From Salinarimonadaceae bacterium (GTDB lineage: Bacteria; Pseudomonadota; Alphaproteobacteria; Rhizobiales; Beijerinckiaceae): a DNA stretch of 64,000 nt. Position numbers and translations under genes: made by a program. Shown one piece after another: positions 35,618 through 45,602 of this stretch (the first letter of the stretch is position 1; each line of letters begins with the position of its first letter). Location of the stretch: positions 1-64,000 of the forward strand of contig REDO01000131.1 in assembly GCA_007693435.1 (NCBI GenBank), written 5' to 3'. A model generated the notes under the pieces. The model made no database searches. It saw only the letters and a program-made list of their open reading frames with translations, and was not told the origin of the DNA.

Positions 35618-36070
35618 ATGACGACCTTTCGAAGAGCCGAGCGGCTCGATCTGGACGTGATCGTGCGCCTGCTCGCGGACGATCCGCTCGGCGCCGGGCG
35701 CGAGGCGCCGGGAGAGCCCCTCGATCCGCGCTATCTCGCGGCTTTCGAGGCCATAGACCGGGACGCGAACCAGCTCCTCCTCGTCGCCGAAGAGGCGGGC
35801 GAGGTCGTCGGCTGCCTGCAACTGACCTTCATCCCCGGAGTCACGCGCGCCGGCATGTGGCGCGGGCAGATCGAGGGGGTGCGGATCGCGGCTTCGCAGC
35901 GGGGCAGGGGGCTTGGACGGAAATTGTTCCTCCACGCGATCGAGCGATGCCGCGCTCGCGGCTGCGGCCTGGTCCAGCTCACGACGGATGCGAGCCGCGA
36001 GGACGCTCACGGCTTCTACGAAGCGCTCGGCTTCATCCCGAGCCATGTCGGGATGAAGCTGGCGTTGTAA
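35618..36070 (+). CDS. GNAT-family N-acetyltransferase
   Basis: 150 residues. Acetyl-CoA motif A is IEGVRIAASQRGRGLGRKLFLHAIERC, with motif B near SREDAHGFYEALGF. It is a single-domain cytoplasmic acetyltransferase; the substrate cannot be inferred. It starts 26 bp after maeB and ends 7 bp before the convergent unknown gene. Confidence 0.92.
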   Translation: MTTFRRAERLDLDVIVRLLADDPLGAGREAPGEPLDPRYLAAFEAIDRDANQLLLVAEEAGEVVGCLQLTFIPGVTRAGMWRGQIEGVRIAASQRGRGLGRKLFLHAIERCRARGCGLVQLTTDASREDAHGFYEALGFIPSHVGMKLAL

Positions 36071-36077
36071 GAACGCC

Positions 36078-37946
36078 TCAGCGCGCGATGGCCGTCAGGT
36101 CGATCTGCTCCATCAGCGCCGCCGGGCTCGACAGCATCGTGAGCTCCAGGACCGGCACGCCTTCCGGGTCGCGGGCCTGCGCGGAGATCTCGATCTCGCC
36201 CGGCGCCTTCAGAAACGCGCCGATCGCCTGACCGAGGCCGCGAGCCTGATCCGAGCCGCCGAGCATCATCGGCAGCATGCCCTCGGCCATCACCGAAAAC
36301 TGCATCGCGACCTCTTCCGCGCTCATGCCCAAGTCGGTCGCCTGAAGCGCCAGCAGCTGCTCGACGACGCCCCTGTTCTCGAACATCAGATGGACGTTCT
36401 TGACAGTGGCGCTGAACAGCGTGCTCATCCGCTCGTCCTCGTCGGCGGAGAAAAGTCCGGGGCCGACGCCTCCCACGACGCCGCGCAGGGACAGCGCGCC
36501 GATATCTGCGCCGCCGAAAGACACATCCGAGACGACGATCTCGTTGGTCGCCTCGTTCCAGCGCATGCCCAGCGCGCCGCTGAGATCGACGCGCTCGTAG
36601 CCGAATTCGCGCATCTGCTCCACGAATTCCTCGCCGCTGTCCTCCGGCAGGTCGAAGGCGAGATTCGAGAAGGAGAAGCGGATATTGGTGGGCAGGCCGT
36701 TGACCGGTTCGTCCGCCGTCATCGAGAGCGCGCCGAGAGCGACGTTGACCTCGCTGCCGGGCCCGTCGGGGGCCATGTCGGCGACGAGTCCGGTGATCGT
36801 GGTGGTGCCGATGACGGGTATCATGCGCTGCATGGAGGCCGGGTCCATTTCGAGCGACGGATCGGCGGCGACGCTGCGCATGCCTTCGATGACCGGCGCG
36901 AGCGAGAAGCCCTCCGACGCGATGCGTTGGATCGAGAACGAGCCGGCATCGGTCTCGCCGTCGACGCCGTCGATGCGCATGCCCGTGAAGCCGAGGCTGC
37001 CGGTCGGATCAAAGGCGATGCTGGCGATCGTCAAGTTGACGGCCTCGTCGCCGGTCGCCTCTATCGCGACGTCGATCGCTCCAAAGGGGCCGGAGCTGAA
37101 TGACTCCATTATGTCGATCACGAATGTGAGCGCGGACCTCGTTTCCTCGGGCGTCAGGTCGTCCCTGCCCTGGATCTCTTCGAGAAAGCGCACCGTCTCC
37201 GGGAAGGGCTTGTCGAGAAGCCGCATCTTGAAGTCGGAGCCGGTGATCGCCGCGACCCGAATCTCGTATTCGCGACCGTCTCCAACGACGAGATCGTCCA
37301 GCGTGAAGGCGTCATAAACCGTGACCATTTCATTGGGAGCGTCACCGGCTGAATCGACATAGAAGCGCAAGGAGAAGGCGAGATCGAAATTGGTTGCGGA
37401 GAAGGCGCCGAACGAGCCTTCCAAACGCTCTTCGCCGTCATGGGCGCTGATCGTTCCGCCCTCCATCGTCAGCGAGCCGACGCGTCCCTCGTTGACGTTG
37501 AGCGCCTCGAGCCTGCGATAAACGACGCTCTGCGCATAGTCTCCGATCGTCTGGGTCGCGGTCATTTCCGGGGCCGTGACGGCGGTCGCCGAGAGGCGCT
37601 CGAGCAGACGCAGGAGATCGACCGGATCGCCCCCTGCGAAAACGGCCTGGATCTCGGCCTGCGCCAGATTGACGCCGGAGAAGGTGATGGTCGGGAAGGA
37701 GTAGGCTCCAAAATCGCCGGAGAACTCGACATTCTCGAGCACGAAGTCGCCGCTCTGCGCGAGCGCGGCGCCGATCAGGCCGCCATCCAGCGCAATCCGC
37801 CCGATCTGCAGGGTCTTCCCGCCCGCGAGCGAGATCGTCACGCCCTCCAGCGCGGGCGCAGCCCGATCGAGAACCACTGCGCCGCCCGTCGCGACGAGAC
37901 CCGCCGCCAGTAGCGCTGATGCGAGTGCGAACTTTCTTCCGGCCAT
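36078..37946 (-). CDS. Large exported protein of unknown function
   Basis: 622 residues with an N-terminal signal or anchor (KFALASALLAAGLVATGGAVVL). The body is beta-rich with repeated blocks describing 'levels' such as VTISLAGGKTLQIGRIALDGG, FVLENVEFSGDFGAYSFPTI and SFGGADIGALSLRGVVGGVG. This resembles AsmA-type or other long beta-strand periplasmic proteins, but I do not recognise the family. ATG 37946 is chosen because GGGAGG lies 6 bp upstream; the track ORF adds 58 residues. It is downstream of the DUF815 ATPase on the same strand after an 83-bp gap. Confidence 0.75.
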   Translation of the reverse strand: MAGRKFALASALLAAGLVATGGAVVLDRAAPALEGVTISLAGGKTLQIGRIALDGGLIGAALAQSGDFVLENVEFSGDFGAYSFPTITFSGVNLAQAEIQAVFAGGDPVDLLRLLERLSATAVTAPEMTATQTIGDYAQSVVYRRLEALNVNEGRVGSLTMEGGTISAHDGEERLEGSFGAFSATNFDLAFSLRFYVDSAGDAPNEMVTVYDAFTLDDLVVGDGREYEIRVAAITGSDFKMRLLDKPFPETVRFLEEIQGRDDLTPEETRSALTFVIDIMESFSSGPFGAIDVAIEATGDEAVNLTIASIAFDPTGSLGFTGMRIDGVDGETDAGSFSIQRIASEGFSLAPVIEGMRSVAADPSLEMDPASMQRMIPVIGTTTITGLVADMAPDGPGSEVNVALGALSMTADEPVNGLPTNIRFSFSNLAFDLPEDSGEEFVEQMREFGYERVDLSGALGMRWNEATNEIVVSDVSFGGADIGALSLRGVVGGVGPGLFSADEDERMSTLFSATVKNVHLMFENRGVVEQLLALQATDLGMSAEEVAMQFSVMAEGMLPMMLGGSDQARGLGQAIGAFLKAPGEIEISAQARDPEGVPVLELTMLSSPAALMEQIDLTAIAR

Positions 37947-38029
37947 GCCCTGCCTCCCGTCTTTGCGATCCGCAGGCGGGATCGCTCGTCGGCGGGGATC
38001 ATACATCTCCCGATCAGGAATGACAGGGT

Positions 38030-38908
38030 TCAGCTGAGGCGTTTGCCGAGCCGACCGGCGAGATCCTGAATAAACTGCCACGCCGTGCGGCCGGATCGCG
38101 ACCCGCGCGTCGTCGCCCATTCGAGCGCCTCGCGGCGCATCGCGTCGCGGTCATGGTCGAGGCCGAGATGGTCGGCGTAGCCATAGACCATCTCCAGATA
38201 CTCGTCCTGAGAACACTTGTGGAAACCGAGCCAGAGCCCGAAACGATCGGAGAGCGAGACCTTCTCCTCGATCGCCTCTCCGGGATTGATTGCGGTCGCG
38301 CGCTCGTTGTCCATCATGTCGCGGGGCATGAGGTGCCGGCGGTTGGACGTCGCGTAGAAGAGCACGTTCCCCGGCCGCCCCTCGACGCCGCCCTCCAGCA
38401 CCGCCTTGAGCGACTTGTAGGAGGTGTCGTCCGTATCGAATGAGAGATCGTCGCAGAAGACGATGAAATGGTGCGGATCGTCGCGCAGCAGGCTCATCAA
38501 GGCGGGCAGGCTCTCGATGTCCTCGCGGTGGATCTCGACGAGCTTGAGAGGACGTATCTCCGGAGCGCGCGTCGCGTTGATCTCGGCGTGAACGGCCTTG
38601 ACGAGCGAGGACTTGCCCATGCCGCGCGCGCCCCAGAGCAGCGCGTTGTTCGCCGGCAGGCCTTCGGCGAAGCGGCGGGTGTTCTCGTGGAGCTGATCGC
38701 GCACGCGGTCGATGCCCCGCAGGAGCGCCATCTCGACGCGGTTTACGTTGCGAATCGGCGCGAGTCGGGGAGGCGAGGCGTGCCAGACGAAGGCGTCGGC
38801 GGCGGCCATGTCGGCCGGCTGCGCATGCGCCGGAGCCGTGCGTTCCAGCGCGTCGGCGATTCGGGCGAGCAGGGCCGTGATCTCGGGCGATGCGTTCTTG
38901 GAGGACAT
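38030..38908 (-). CDS. DUF815 AAA-type ATPase
   Basis: 292 residues. Walker A is WGARGMGKSSLVKA and Walker B is HFIVFCDDLSF. Downstream lie EGRPGNVLFYATSNRRHLMPR, the sensor 1 region, and SDRFGLWLGFHKCSQDEYLEMV. The family is widespread in proteobacteria with no settled function. ATG 38908 is chosen because AGAAGG lies 6 bp before it. It is divergent from yajC with 199 bp between. Confidence 0.9.
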   Translation of the reverse strand: MSSKNASPEITALLARIADALERTAPAHAQPADMAAADAFVWHASPPRLAPIRNVNRVEMALLRGIDRVRDQLHENTRRFAEGLPANNALLWGARGMGKSSLVKAVHAEINATRAPEIRPLKLVEIHREDIESLPALMSLLRDDPHHFIVFCDDLSFDTDDTSYKSLKAVLEGGVEGRPGNVLFYATSNRRHLMPRDMMDNERATAINPGEAIEEKVSLSDRFGLWLGFHKCSQDEYLEMVYGYADHLGLDHDRDAMRREALEWATTRGSRSGRTAWQFIQDLAGRLGKRLS

Positions 38909-39107
38909 GACGCGCCTTCTTTTGGTTGCCTTAGCGGTGCGGTCGGGTGAATAACGCGCGAGCGACTTCGCGTCCATCGGCCGTAACGCGCAACGAGATT
39001 TGCTTTCGGCCGTCGCGTCGCTATAAGTTGCGCCGCTTTTAAAGAACGGGGCGACGCGGGCCGGCCACGCCGGCGAGCGCCGCCTCTACGCACTCCAGGA
39101 GACGCCG

Positions 39108-39425
39108 GTGATCACTCCCGCTTATGCCCAGTCCGCCGGAGGCGGCGGCGCGGATCTGTTTATGACGCTCGTTCCGTTCATCCTCATTTTCGTCATCATG
39201 TGGTTCCTCATCATTCGTCCGCAGCAGCGGCGGGTGAAGGCCCATCAGGAAATGGTGAAAAATCTGCGCCGTGGCGATACCGTGGTGACCAATGGCGGCA
39301 TCGTCGGCAAGATATCGAAGGTCGTCGACGACTCGGAGATCGAGGTCGAGGTCGCCGAAGGCGTGCGCCTTCGCGTCATGCGCGGCATGGTCGCGGATGT
39401 GCGGGCCAAAAGCGAGCCCACATAA
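39108..39425 (+). CDS. yajC: Preprotein translocase subunit YajC
   Basis: 105 residues with one N-terminal membrane helix (LVPFILIFVIMWFLIIRPQQ) and the conserved RRVKAHQEMVKNLRRGDTVVTNGGIVGKI. It associates with SecDF in the inner membrane. The start is GTG with AGGAGA before it. It is the first gene of the yajC-secD-secF block; secD begins ~100 bp downstream. I see no other feature in that gap. Confidence 0.95.
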   Translation: MITPAYAQSAGGGGADLFMTLVPFILIFVIMWFLIIRPQQRRVKAHQEMVKNLRRGDTVVTNGGIVGKISKVVDDSEIEVEVAEGVRLRVMRGMVADVRAKSEPT

Positions 39426-39527
39426 GGCGCGTCGGCGCTTGGCGCGAGTGTAAAGGTTTCGAGTTCGGAGCGCGCCTCCTCGGTGCGCTTCGGGCCATTG
39501 GGGTTCAGACAGAAGGGCCGCACGGGA

Positions 39528-41138
<1,611 letters not shown>

Positions 41139-41150
41139 GGAACAGGCATC

Positions 41151-42092
41151 ATGTGGCTCGTTCGTTACATTCCCGTCGAAACCCGATACCGGTTCATGCA
41201 TTACCGGCACTGGGCGCTGCCGCTCTCGGCGATCCTTTCAATTCTCTCGATCGTCGCGTTCCTCCATTTGGGCATGAACACCGGCATTGACTTCCGCGGC
41301 GGCACGCTCGTCGAGATGCAGGCGCGCGAAGGCGCCGCCGACATCGCCCAGATCCGCGCTGACGGCAACGCGCTGGGCTTCGGGCAGGTCGAAGTGCAGG
41401 AATTCGGCGGGCCGCGGGACGTGTCGCTGCGCGTCCAGATCCAGGACGGCGGCGAAGCCGCGCAGCAGGCCGTCGTCACGAGCCTGCGCCAGACCTTCGA
41501 GGCGGATTACGAGTTCCGCCGCGTCGAGGTGGTCGGGCCGCGCGTTTCGGCCGAGCTCGTGCAATCGGGCACGCTGGGCGTCGTCATCGCGATCATGGGC
41601 GTGCTGGTTTATCTCTGGTTCAGATTCGAGTGGCACTTCGCCATTGGCGCCGTGATCGCGACGGTCCACGACCTTGTGCTGACGATAGGCTTCTTCGCGA
41701 TCACGCAGATCGACTTCAATATGACGTCGATCGCGGCGATCCTGACCATCCTCGGCTACTCACTGAACGATACGGTGGTGATCTACGACCGAATCCGGGA
41801 GACGCTGCGAAAATATAAGAAGATGAGCGTCGTCGACATCCTCGATGTCGGCCTCAACGCCACGCTGTCGCGCACGATCCTGACCGGCGTTACGACCTTC
41901 TTCGCGCTCATGGCGCTCGCGATCCTCGGCGGCGAGATCATCCGCTCCTTCGCCTATGCGATGATCTTCGGGCTGATCGTCGGCACCTACTCGTCGATCT
42001 TCGTCGCCGCGCCGATCCTGATTTATCTCGGCGTGCGCCAGGCGCCCGAGGCCGCGAGCGAGCCTGCGGCCGAGGCGAAGCCGGCGGAGTGA
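41151..42092 (+). CDS. secF: Protein translocase subunit SecF
   Basis: 313 residues with six membrane helices. It carries GIDFRGGTLVEMQ and SIAAILTILGYSLNDTVVIYDRIRE, the SecF counterparts of the SecD motifs, and LSRTILTGVTTFFALMAL. It partners SecD in the inner membrane. The next gene (GTG 42097) starts 4 bp after its stop, so the complex I assembly homologue downstream is part of the same operon. Confidence 0.97.
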   Translation: MWLVRYIPVETRYRFMHYRHWALPLSAILSILSIVAFLHLGMNTGIDFRGGTLVEMQAREGAADIAQIRADGNALGFGQVEVQEFGGPRDVSLRVQIQDGGEAAQQAVVTSLRQTFEADYEFRRVEVVGPRVSAELVQSGTLGVVIAIMGVLVYLWFRFEWHFAIGAVIATVHDLVLTIGFFAITQIDFNMTSIAAILTILGYSLNDTVVIYDRIRETLRKYKKMSVVDILDVGLNATLSRTILTGVTTFFALMALAILGGEIIRSFAYAMIFGLIVGTYSSIFVAAPILIYLGVRQAPEAASEPAAEAKPAE

Positions 42093-42096
42093 GCGC

Positions 42097-42480
42097 GTGA
42101 GCGGGCGGCGCTACGACGGTTTCGCGCCTGGTCGCCACGCCATCGACGCCTATGGCGGCGGGGGCTTCCGCTTTACGGATATGGCGCATCGCGGCTCCAT
42201 CCTCGCGCTGCCCTCGGGGATTCTGGCCTGGGACGTCGCGTCTCCGGACCAGCTCGACGAAGCAGCCTTTGCGCCCGTTCTGGCCGAGGCGGAGGAAATC
42301 GAGGTTCTGCTCATCGGCACCGGCGTGAACCTTGTCGCGCTTCCCGATGCGCTGGTCTGGCGGTTGCGCGATTCCGGCATGCGGCTCGACGTCATGCAGA
42401 CCGGCGCGGCGGCGCGCACATACAATATCCTGATCGCCGAGAATCGTCGCGTCGCCGCCGCGCTCATCGCGACGCCCTGA
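42097..42480 (+). CDS. Mth938-like protein (NDUFAF3 homologue)
   Basis: 127 residues of the Mth938/DUF498 fold: a glycine-rich start (YGGGGFRFTDMAHRGSILALP) and the core EIEVLLIGTGVNLVALPDAL followed by MQTGAAARTYNILIAENRRVAAALI. The mitochondrial relative NDUFAF3 is a complex I assembly factor. The location directly after secF is a known alphaproteobacterial arrangement. The GTG start is 4 bp after the secF stop. Confidence 0.9.
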   Translation: MSGRRYDGFAPGRHAIDAYGGGGFRFTDMAHRGSILALPSGILAWDVASPDQLDEAAFAPVLAEAEEIEVLLIGTGVNLVALPDALVWRLRDSGMRLDVMQTGAAARTYNILIAENRRVAAALIATP

Positions 42481-42495
42481 GCCGGAGAGGACGCG

Positions 42496-43338
42496 ATGCC
42501 CGGTCCCGGCGAAACGCGTCTGCCCGTCACCTGCGCGATCATTGCGCGGGACGAGGAGGATCGCATCGGGCGCTGCATCGCCTCGGTGATCGATCTGGTC
42601 GATGATGTGGTGGTGGTCGATTCCGGCAGTCTCGACCGCACCGTCGCCGTCGCGCAGGAATTCGGCGCGCGGGTGTTCCATAATCAGTGGCCCGGCTACG
42701 GCCCGCAGAAGCGCTTTGCCGAGGATCAGGCCCGCAACGACTGGATTCTGAGCCTCGACGCCGACGAGTGGCTGCCGCCCGAGACGCAGGCCGAGATCGC
42801 CTCGTATTTCGGGGGAGGGCGGCTTTCCGGGCGCGACGGAGTCTATTTCCGCATTCCGACCGTCTATCCGGGCAAGGAGAAGCCGCGTCCCTTCGCCGGA
42901 TATCACGCCCATGTCCGCCTCTACGACAGACGCCGGCGGCGCATCCCGGACTCGCTCGTCCACGACGCGATCGACTACGATCCGAAGACGATGTTCGAGG
43001 CGCGCCATCCGATCCATCACCAGTCGATCCGCAGCCTCGCGCATCTCGTCGAGAAGAACGTCGCCTATTTCCATCTTCAGGCGGTCGAGGCGCCGCGCTC
43101 GAAACTCGCGACGCTGCCGCGCCTCCTCGTCGAGCCGCTGGCGGTGTTCTTGAAATACTACGTCCTGCGCCGCCACTTCACCGGCGGCCTCTTCGGCCTG
43201 CGCTACGCGCTGACGATCGCCCAACTGCGCACCTATCGTCTCGCCGTGCTTGCGGGCTTCTTCCGCGAGCGGACGGAGGCCGCGCGGCGCACGCTCGGAG
43301 CGGGGCCGGTCGCGGAGCCGTCGGGCGACGCGCCGTGA
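42496..43338 (+). CDS. Glycosyltransferase family 2 (LPS core WaaE/KdtX-like)
   Basis: 280 residues. The GT-A fold starts VTCAIIARDEEDRIGRCIASV, with VVVDSGSLDRTVAVA and the DxD motif in WILSLDADEWLPP. The middle (VYPGKEKPRPFAGYHAHVRLYDR) resembles the WaaE/KdtX-type transferases that add a sugar to the LPS inner core. It acts at the cytoplasmic face of the inner membrane. Its stop overlaps the next start as GTGA, so it is translationally coupled inside the sec/complex I block. Confidence 0.88.
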   Translation: MPGPGETRLPVTCAIIARDEEDRIGRCIASVIDLVDDVVVVDSGSLDRTVAVAQEFGARVFHNQWPGYGPQKRFAEDQARNDWILSLDADEWLPPETQAEIASYFGGGRLSGRDGVYFRIPTVYPGKEKPRPFAGYHAHVRLYDRRRRRIPDSLVHDAIDYDPKTMFEARHPIHHQSIRSLAHLVEKNVAYFHLQAVEAPRSKLATLPRLLVEPLAVFLKYYVLRRHFTGGLFGLRYALTIAQLRTYRLAVLAGFFRERTEAARRTLGAGPVAEPSGDAP

Positions 43339-44195
43339 GCGAGGCCGCTTTCGCGCATTGCGAGGCGCTGGTGCGCGAGGGCGATCCCGATCGCTACTTC
43401 CCCACTCTCTTCGCGCCCGCCGACAAGCGACCATATCTCCATGCGCTCTACGCCTTCAGCCTCGAAGTCTCGCGAATTCGCGAGGCGGTGACGCAGAGCC
43501 TCGCCGGCGAAATCCGCCTGCAATGGTGGCGCGACGCGCTTTCCGGCGAGGCGCGCGGCGACGCCTCCGCCAATCCCGTCGCGGCCGCGCTGGAGGAGAC
43601 GATCGCGCGCTTCAGCCTGCCGCGCGCGGCGCTCCTCGCCCTCATCGATGCGCGCACGCACGATCTCTACGACGATCCGATCGCGACGCTGAACGACCTC
43701 GAAGGCTATTGCGGGGAGACCTACTCCGCGATCTTCCGGCTCGCCTCGCTTGTCCTCGCCGACGGGCGCGATCCCGGCGCCGCTGACGCGGCCGGGCATG
43801 GCGGCGTCGCCTGGGCGATGACGGGGCTGATGCGCGCCTTTCCGTGGACGGCGAGGCGCGGCCAGCTCTACCTGCCGCCGCTCGACATCCTTGCGGAGCA
43901 CGGACTGGCGCGTAACGATGTGGTTTCCGGGCGAGGCGGCGAGGCGCTGAAGGCGGCGCTGCGACAGATGCGGGACGGGGCGCGCGAGCATCTGGCGCTC
44001 GCGCAGGCCGCGCTTGCGGACGCCGATCCGCGCATCGGCCCCGCCTTCCTGCCGCTCGCGCTCGTTCCGCTCTATCTGGACGCCATGGAGCGCTCCGGCT
44101 ACGCGCCCTTCGACGACGTCGTGGAGGTTCCCCTGTGGCGGCGTCTCTGGCGGCTCTGGCGCGCATCCCGCGCCGGCTTTCGCGGCGCGGGCTGA
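43335..44195 (+). CDS. Squalene/phytoene synthase-like protein (NDUFAF6 homologue)
   Basis: 286 residues, all helical. Landmarks are HALYAFSLEVSRIREAV, QWWRDALSGEA and TLNDLEGYCGETYSAIFRLASLVL. The first aspartate-rich motif of true squalene or phytoene synthases (DxxxD) is not intact, as in the NDUFAF6 complex I assembly branch. A carotenoid or hopanoid role is less likely with no other such genes here. The GTG start overlaps the glycosyltransferase stop. The longer track ORF is the overlapping frame of that gene. Confidence 0.85.
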   Translation: MSEAAFAHCEALVREGDPDRYFPTLFAPADKRPYLHALYAFSLEVSRIREAVTQSLAGEIRLQWWRDALSGEARGDASANPVAAALEETIARFSLPRAALLALIDARTHDLYDDPIATLNDLEGYCGETYSAIFRLASLVLADGRDPGAADAAGHGGVAWAMTGLMRAFPWTARRGQLYLPPLDILAEHGLARNDVVSGRGGEALKAALRQMRDGAREHLALAQAALADADPRIGPAFLPLALVPLYLDAMERSGYAPFDDVVEVPLWRRLWRLWRASRAGFRGAG

Positions 44196-44224
44196 CGCGG
44201 CGCGATAGTTCTGATATGAACTAT
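44192..44224 (+). promoter_or_regulatory. MarR promoter with embedded palindromic operator
   Basis: ATAGTTC-TGATAT-GAACTAT (44205-44224) is a perfect 7-bp-arm palindrome ending 3 bp before the MarR ATG. It overlaps a promoter reading CTGACG (44192-44197), 17-bp spacer, TATGAA (44215-44220). Transcription would begin at or beside ATG 44228, and no ribosome site is visible, so the mRNA may be leaderless. Confidence 0.6.
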
Positions 44225-44227
44225 TGA

Positions 44228-44767
44228 ATGTCGAGCGCCGAAATCCTGCCGCCGCAAGAGACGGTCCAAGAATCCGCCGCTGATCCGATACGGGTCTGGC
44301 TGCGCGTCGCGCGGCTCCAGCAGCGTCTGTCGGGCGCGCTCGCGTCGGAACTGCGCGTTATCGGCCTGTCGATTCCCCAGTTCGACGTTCTCTCGACGCT
44401 CACCGAAGGCGAGGGCGTCACCCAGCAGGATCTCGCCGAGCGGCTTTACGTGACCAAGGGCAATGTCTCGGGCCTGCTCGACCGGATGGAGGAGGGGGGA
44501 CTTGTCGAGCGACGCGCCATTCCGGGAGACCGGCGCTCGCGCGCGGTGCATCTGACGGTTCGCGGTCGCGAGCTCGCGGCCCGGGGCCTCGTGCTTCAGA
44601 AGGCGTTCGTCGATGCGACGCTCGGGACTTTGCCCATTGCCGACGTGAACGAACTCGACCGGCTCCTGCGCGCCTGGCGCGACGCGGCGCGCATTCACGC
44701 CGAAGGCGACGCGCGCTCCAGCGCGTCGACCAGCGCCGCCAGATCGGCGATTGAACCCAGCATGTGA
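44228..44767 (+). CDS. MarR-family transcriptional regulator
   Basis: 179 residues. The winged helix is IPQFDVLSTLTEGEGVTQQD, LYVTKGNVSGLLDRMEEGGLVERR and the wing PGDRRSRAVHLTVRG. The palindrome over its promoter suggests autoregulation; other targets and the ligand are unknown. Its last ~73 bp overlap the convergent HAD phosphatase gene, and the tail (SSASTSAARSAIEPSM) is low-complexity, so it may be a recent extension. Confidence 0.92.
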   Translation: MSSAEILPPQETVQESAADPIRVWLRVARLQQRLSGALASELRVIGLSIPQFDVLSTLTEGEGVTQQDLAERLYVTKGNVSGLLDRMEEGGLVERRAIPGDRRSRAVHLTVRGRELAARGLVLQKAFVDATLGTLPIADVNELDRLLRAWRDAARIHAEGDARSSASTSAARSAIEPSM

Positions 44768-45426
44768 TCGGCATGCGGGGCGAGATGCGCGTGCGCAGAT
44801 TCGCCAAGCGGGCCGGTGAGGACTGCGATCGCGCGCGCGCCGGCCGCTCGTGCGGCGTGCAGGTCGTGGATGGAATCTCCGACAAGCGCGACCTCGCGCG
44901 GTGCCAAGCCTTGCGCTGCGGCGAAGGCCGAGACCATGCCGGGCTGCGGCTTGGATCCATGACCGGAATCGTAACCGGCGATGAAACTCATATGCGCGTC
45001 GAGGCCGAGCGCCTTGGCCTGCGCCCGGGCCGACGCCTCCGCGTCGTTCGTCGCGATGCCGAGCCGCAGGCCGCGCGCGCGCAGCGCGGCCGCGACGCCC
45101 GCCGGATCGCCGATCGGCGCCAGATTGGCGAGCCCGTGCACGCGAAACAGATCATCCATGAGGCCGAAGAAGCCGGGCCCCGCCTCGCGCCCGAGAACCT
45201 GCGCCCAGAGCGGGCCGTAATGCGCCGAGGAGCCGGCTACGAGCGGTGAGGTCGGCAGAAAGCGCCGTTCCGTCTCCACATATTCGCTGACCTGCATGAG
45301 GCGGCGCAGCGCCTCGCCGTCACCGTCGGCGAGTTCGCGCATCACGGCGAAGGCGGCGGGGCCCCAGGTCGCGTCGAAATCGATCAGCGTCCCGTCCTTG
45401 TCGAAGAGTATGGCGCGCAGCCGCAA
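44695..45426 (-). CDS. HAD-superfamily phosphatase (phosphoglycolate phosphatase-like)
   Basis: 243 residues. HAD motif I is ILFDKDGTLIDFDATW, motif II is GIATNDAE, motif III the Lys in GSKPQPGM, and motif IV VALVGDSIHDL. A helical cap lies between I and II. Gph-type enzymes clear 2-phosphoglycolate, but substrate range is broad. The start is taken as TTG 45426 because GGAGG lies 8 bp before it and the fold starts there; the track ORF from 45528 adds 34 Pro/Arg-rich residues. It overlaps the MarR gene tail-to-tail. Confidence 0.88.
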   Translation of the reverse strand: MRLRAILFDKDGTLIDFDATWGPAAFAVMRELADGDGEALRRLMQVSEYVETERRFLPTSPLVAGSSAHYGPLWAQVLGREAGPGFFGLMDDLFRVHGLANLAPIGDPAGVAAALRARGLRLGIATNDAEASARAQAKALGLDAHMSFIAGYDSGHGSKPQPGMVSAFAAAQGLAPREVALVGDSIHDLHAARAAGARAIAVLTGPLGESAHAHLAPHADHMLGSIADLAALVDALERASPSA

Positions 45427-45541
45427 GACGTCGTCCTCCCGCGCGAAGACGCGCCGGAACGATCTGGGCCGATCCGGTCTGGGGGTCAATGGGGCGGGAA
45501 GCCTTCGGGGCGGGAAGCCTTCGCGCATTGCGCCTTCGCGA

Positions 45542-45557
45542 TTAAGGCCCCGTTAGC
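45542..45557. promoter_or_regulatory. CtrA-like box upstream of the TPR-type protein
   Basis: TTAA-GGCCCCG-TTAGC differs by one base from the CtrA consensus TTAA-N7-TTAAC. It is 46 bp before the large secreted protein gene and ~115 bp before the divergent HAD gene. Confidence 0.4.
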
Positions 45558-45602
45558 CGCGAGCCGCTATCAAGAAAGGGCCGGAGGCCGCGTTCGCCGC
45601 CG

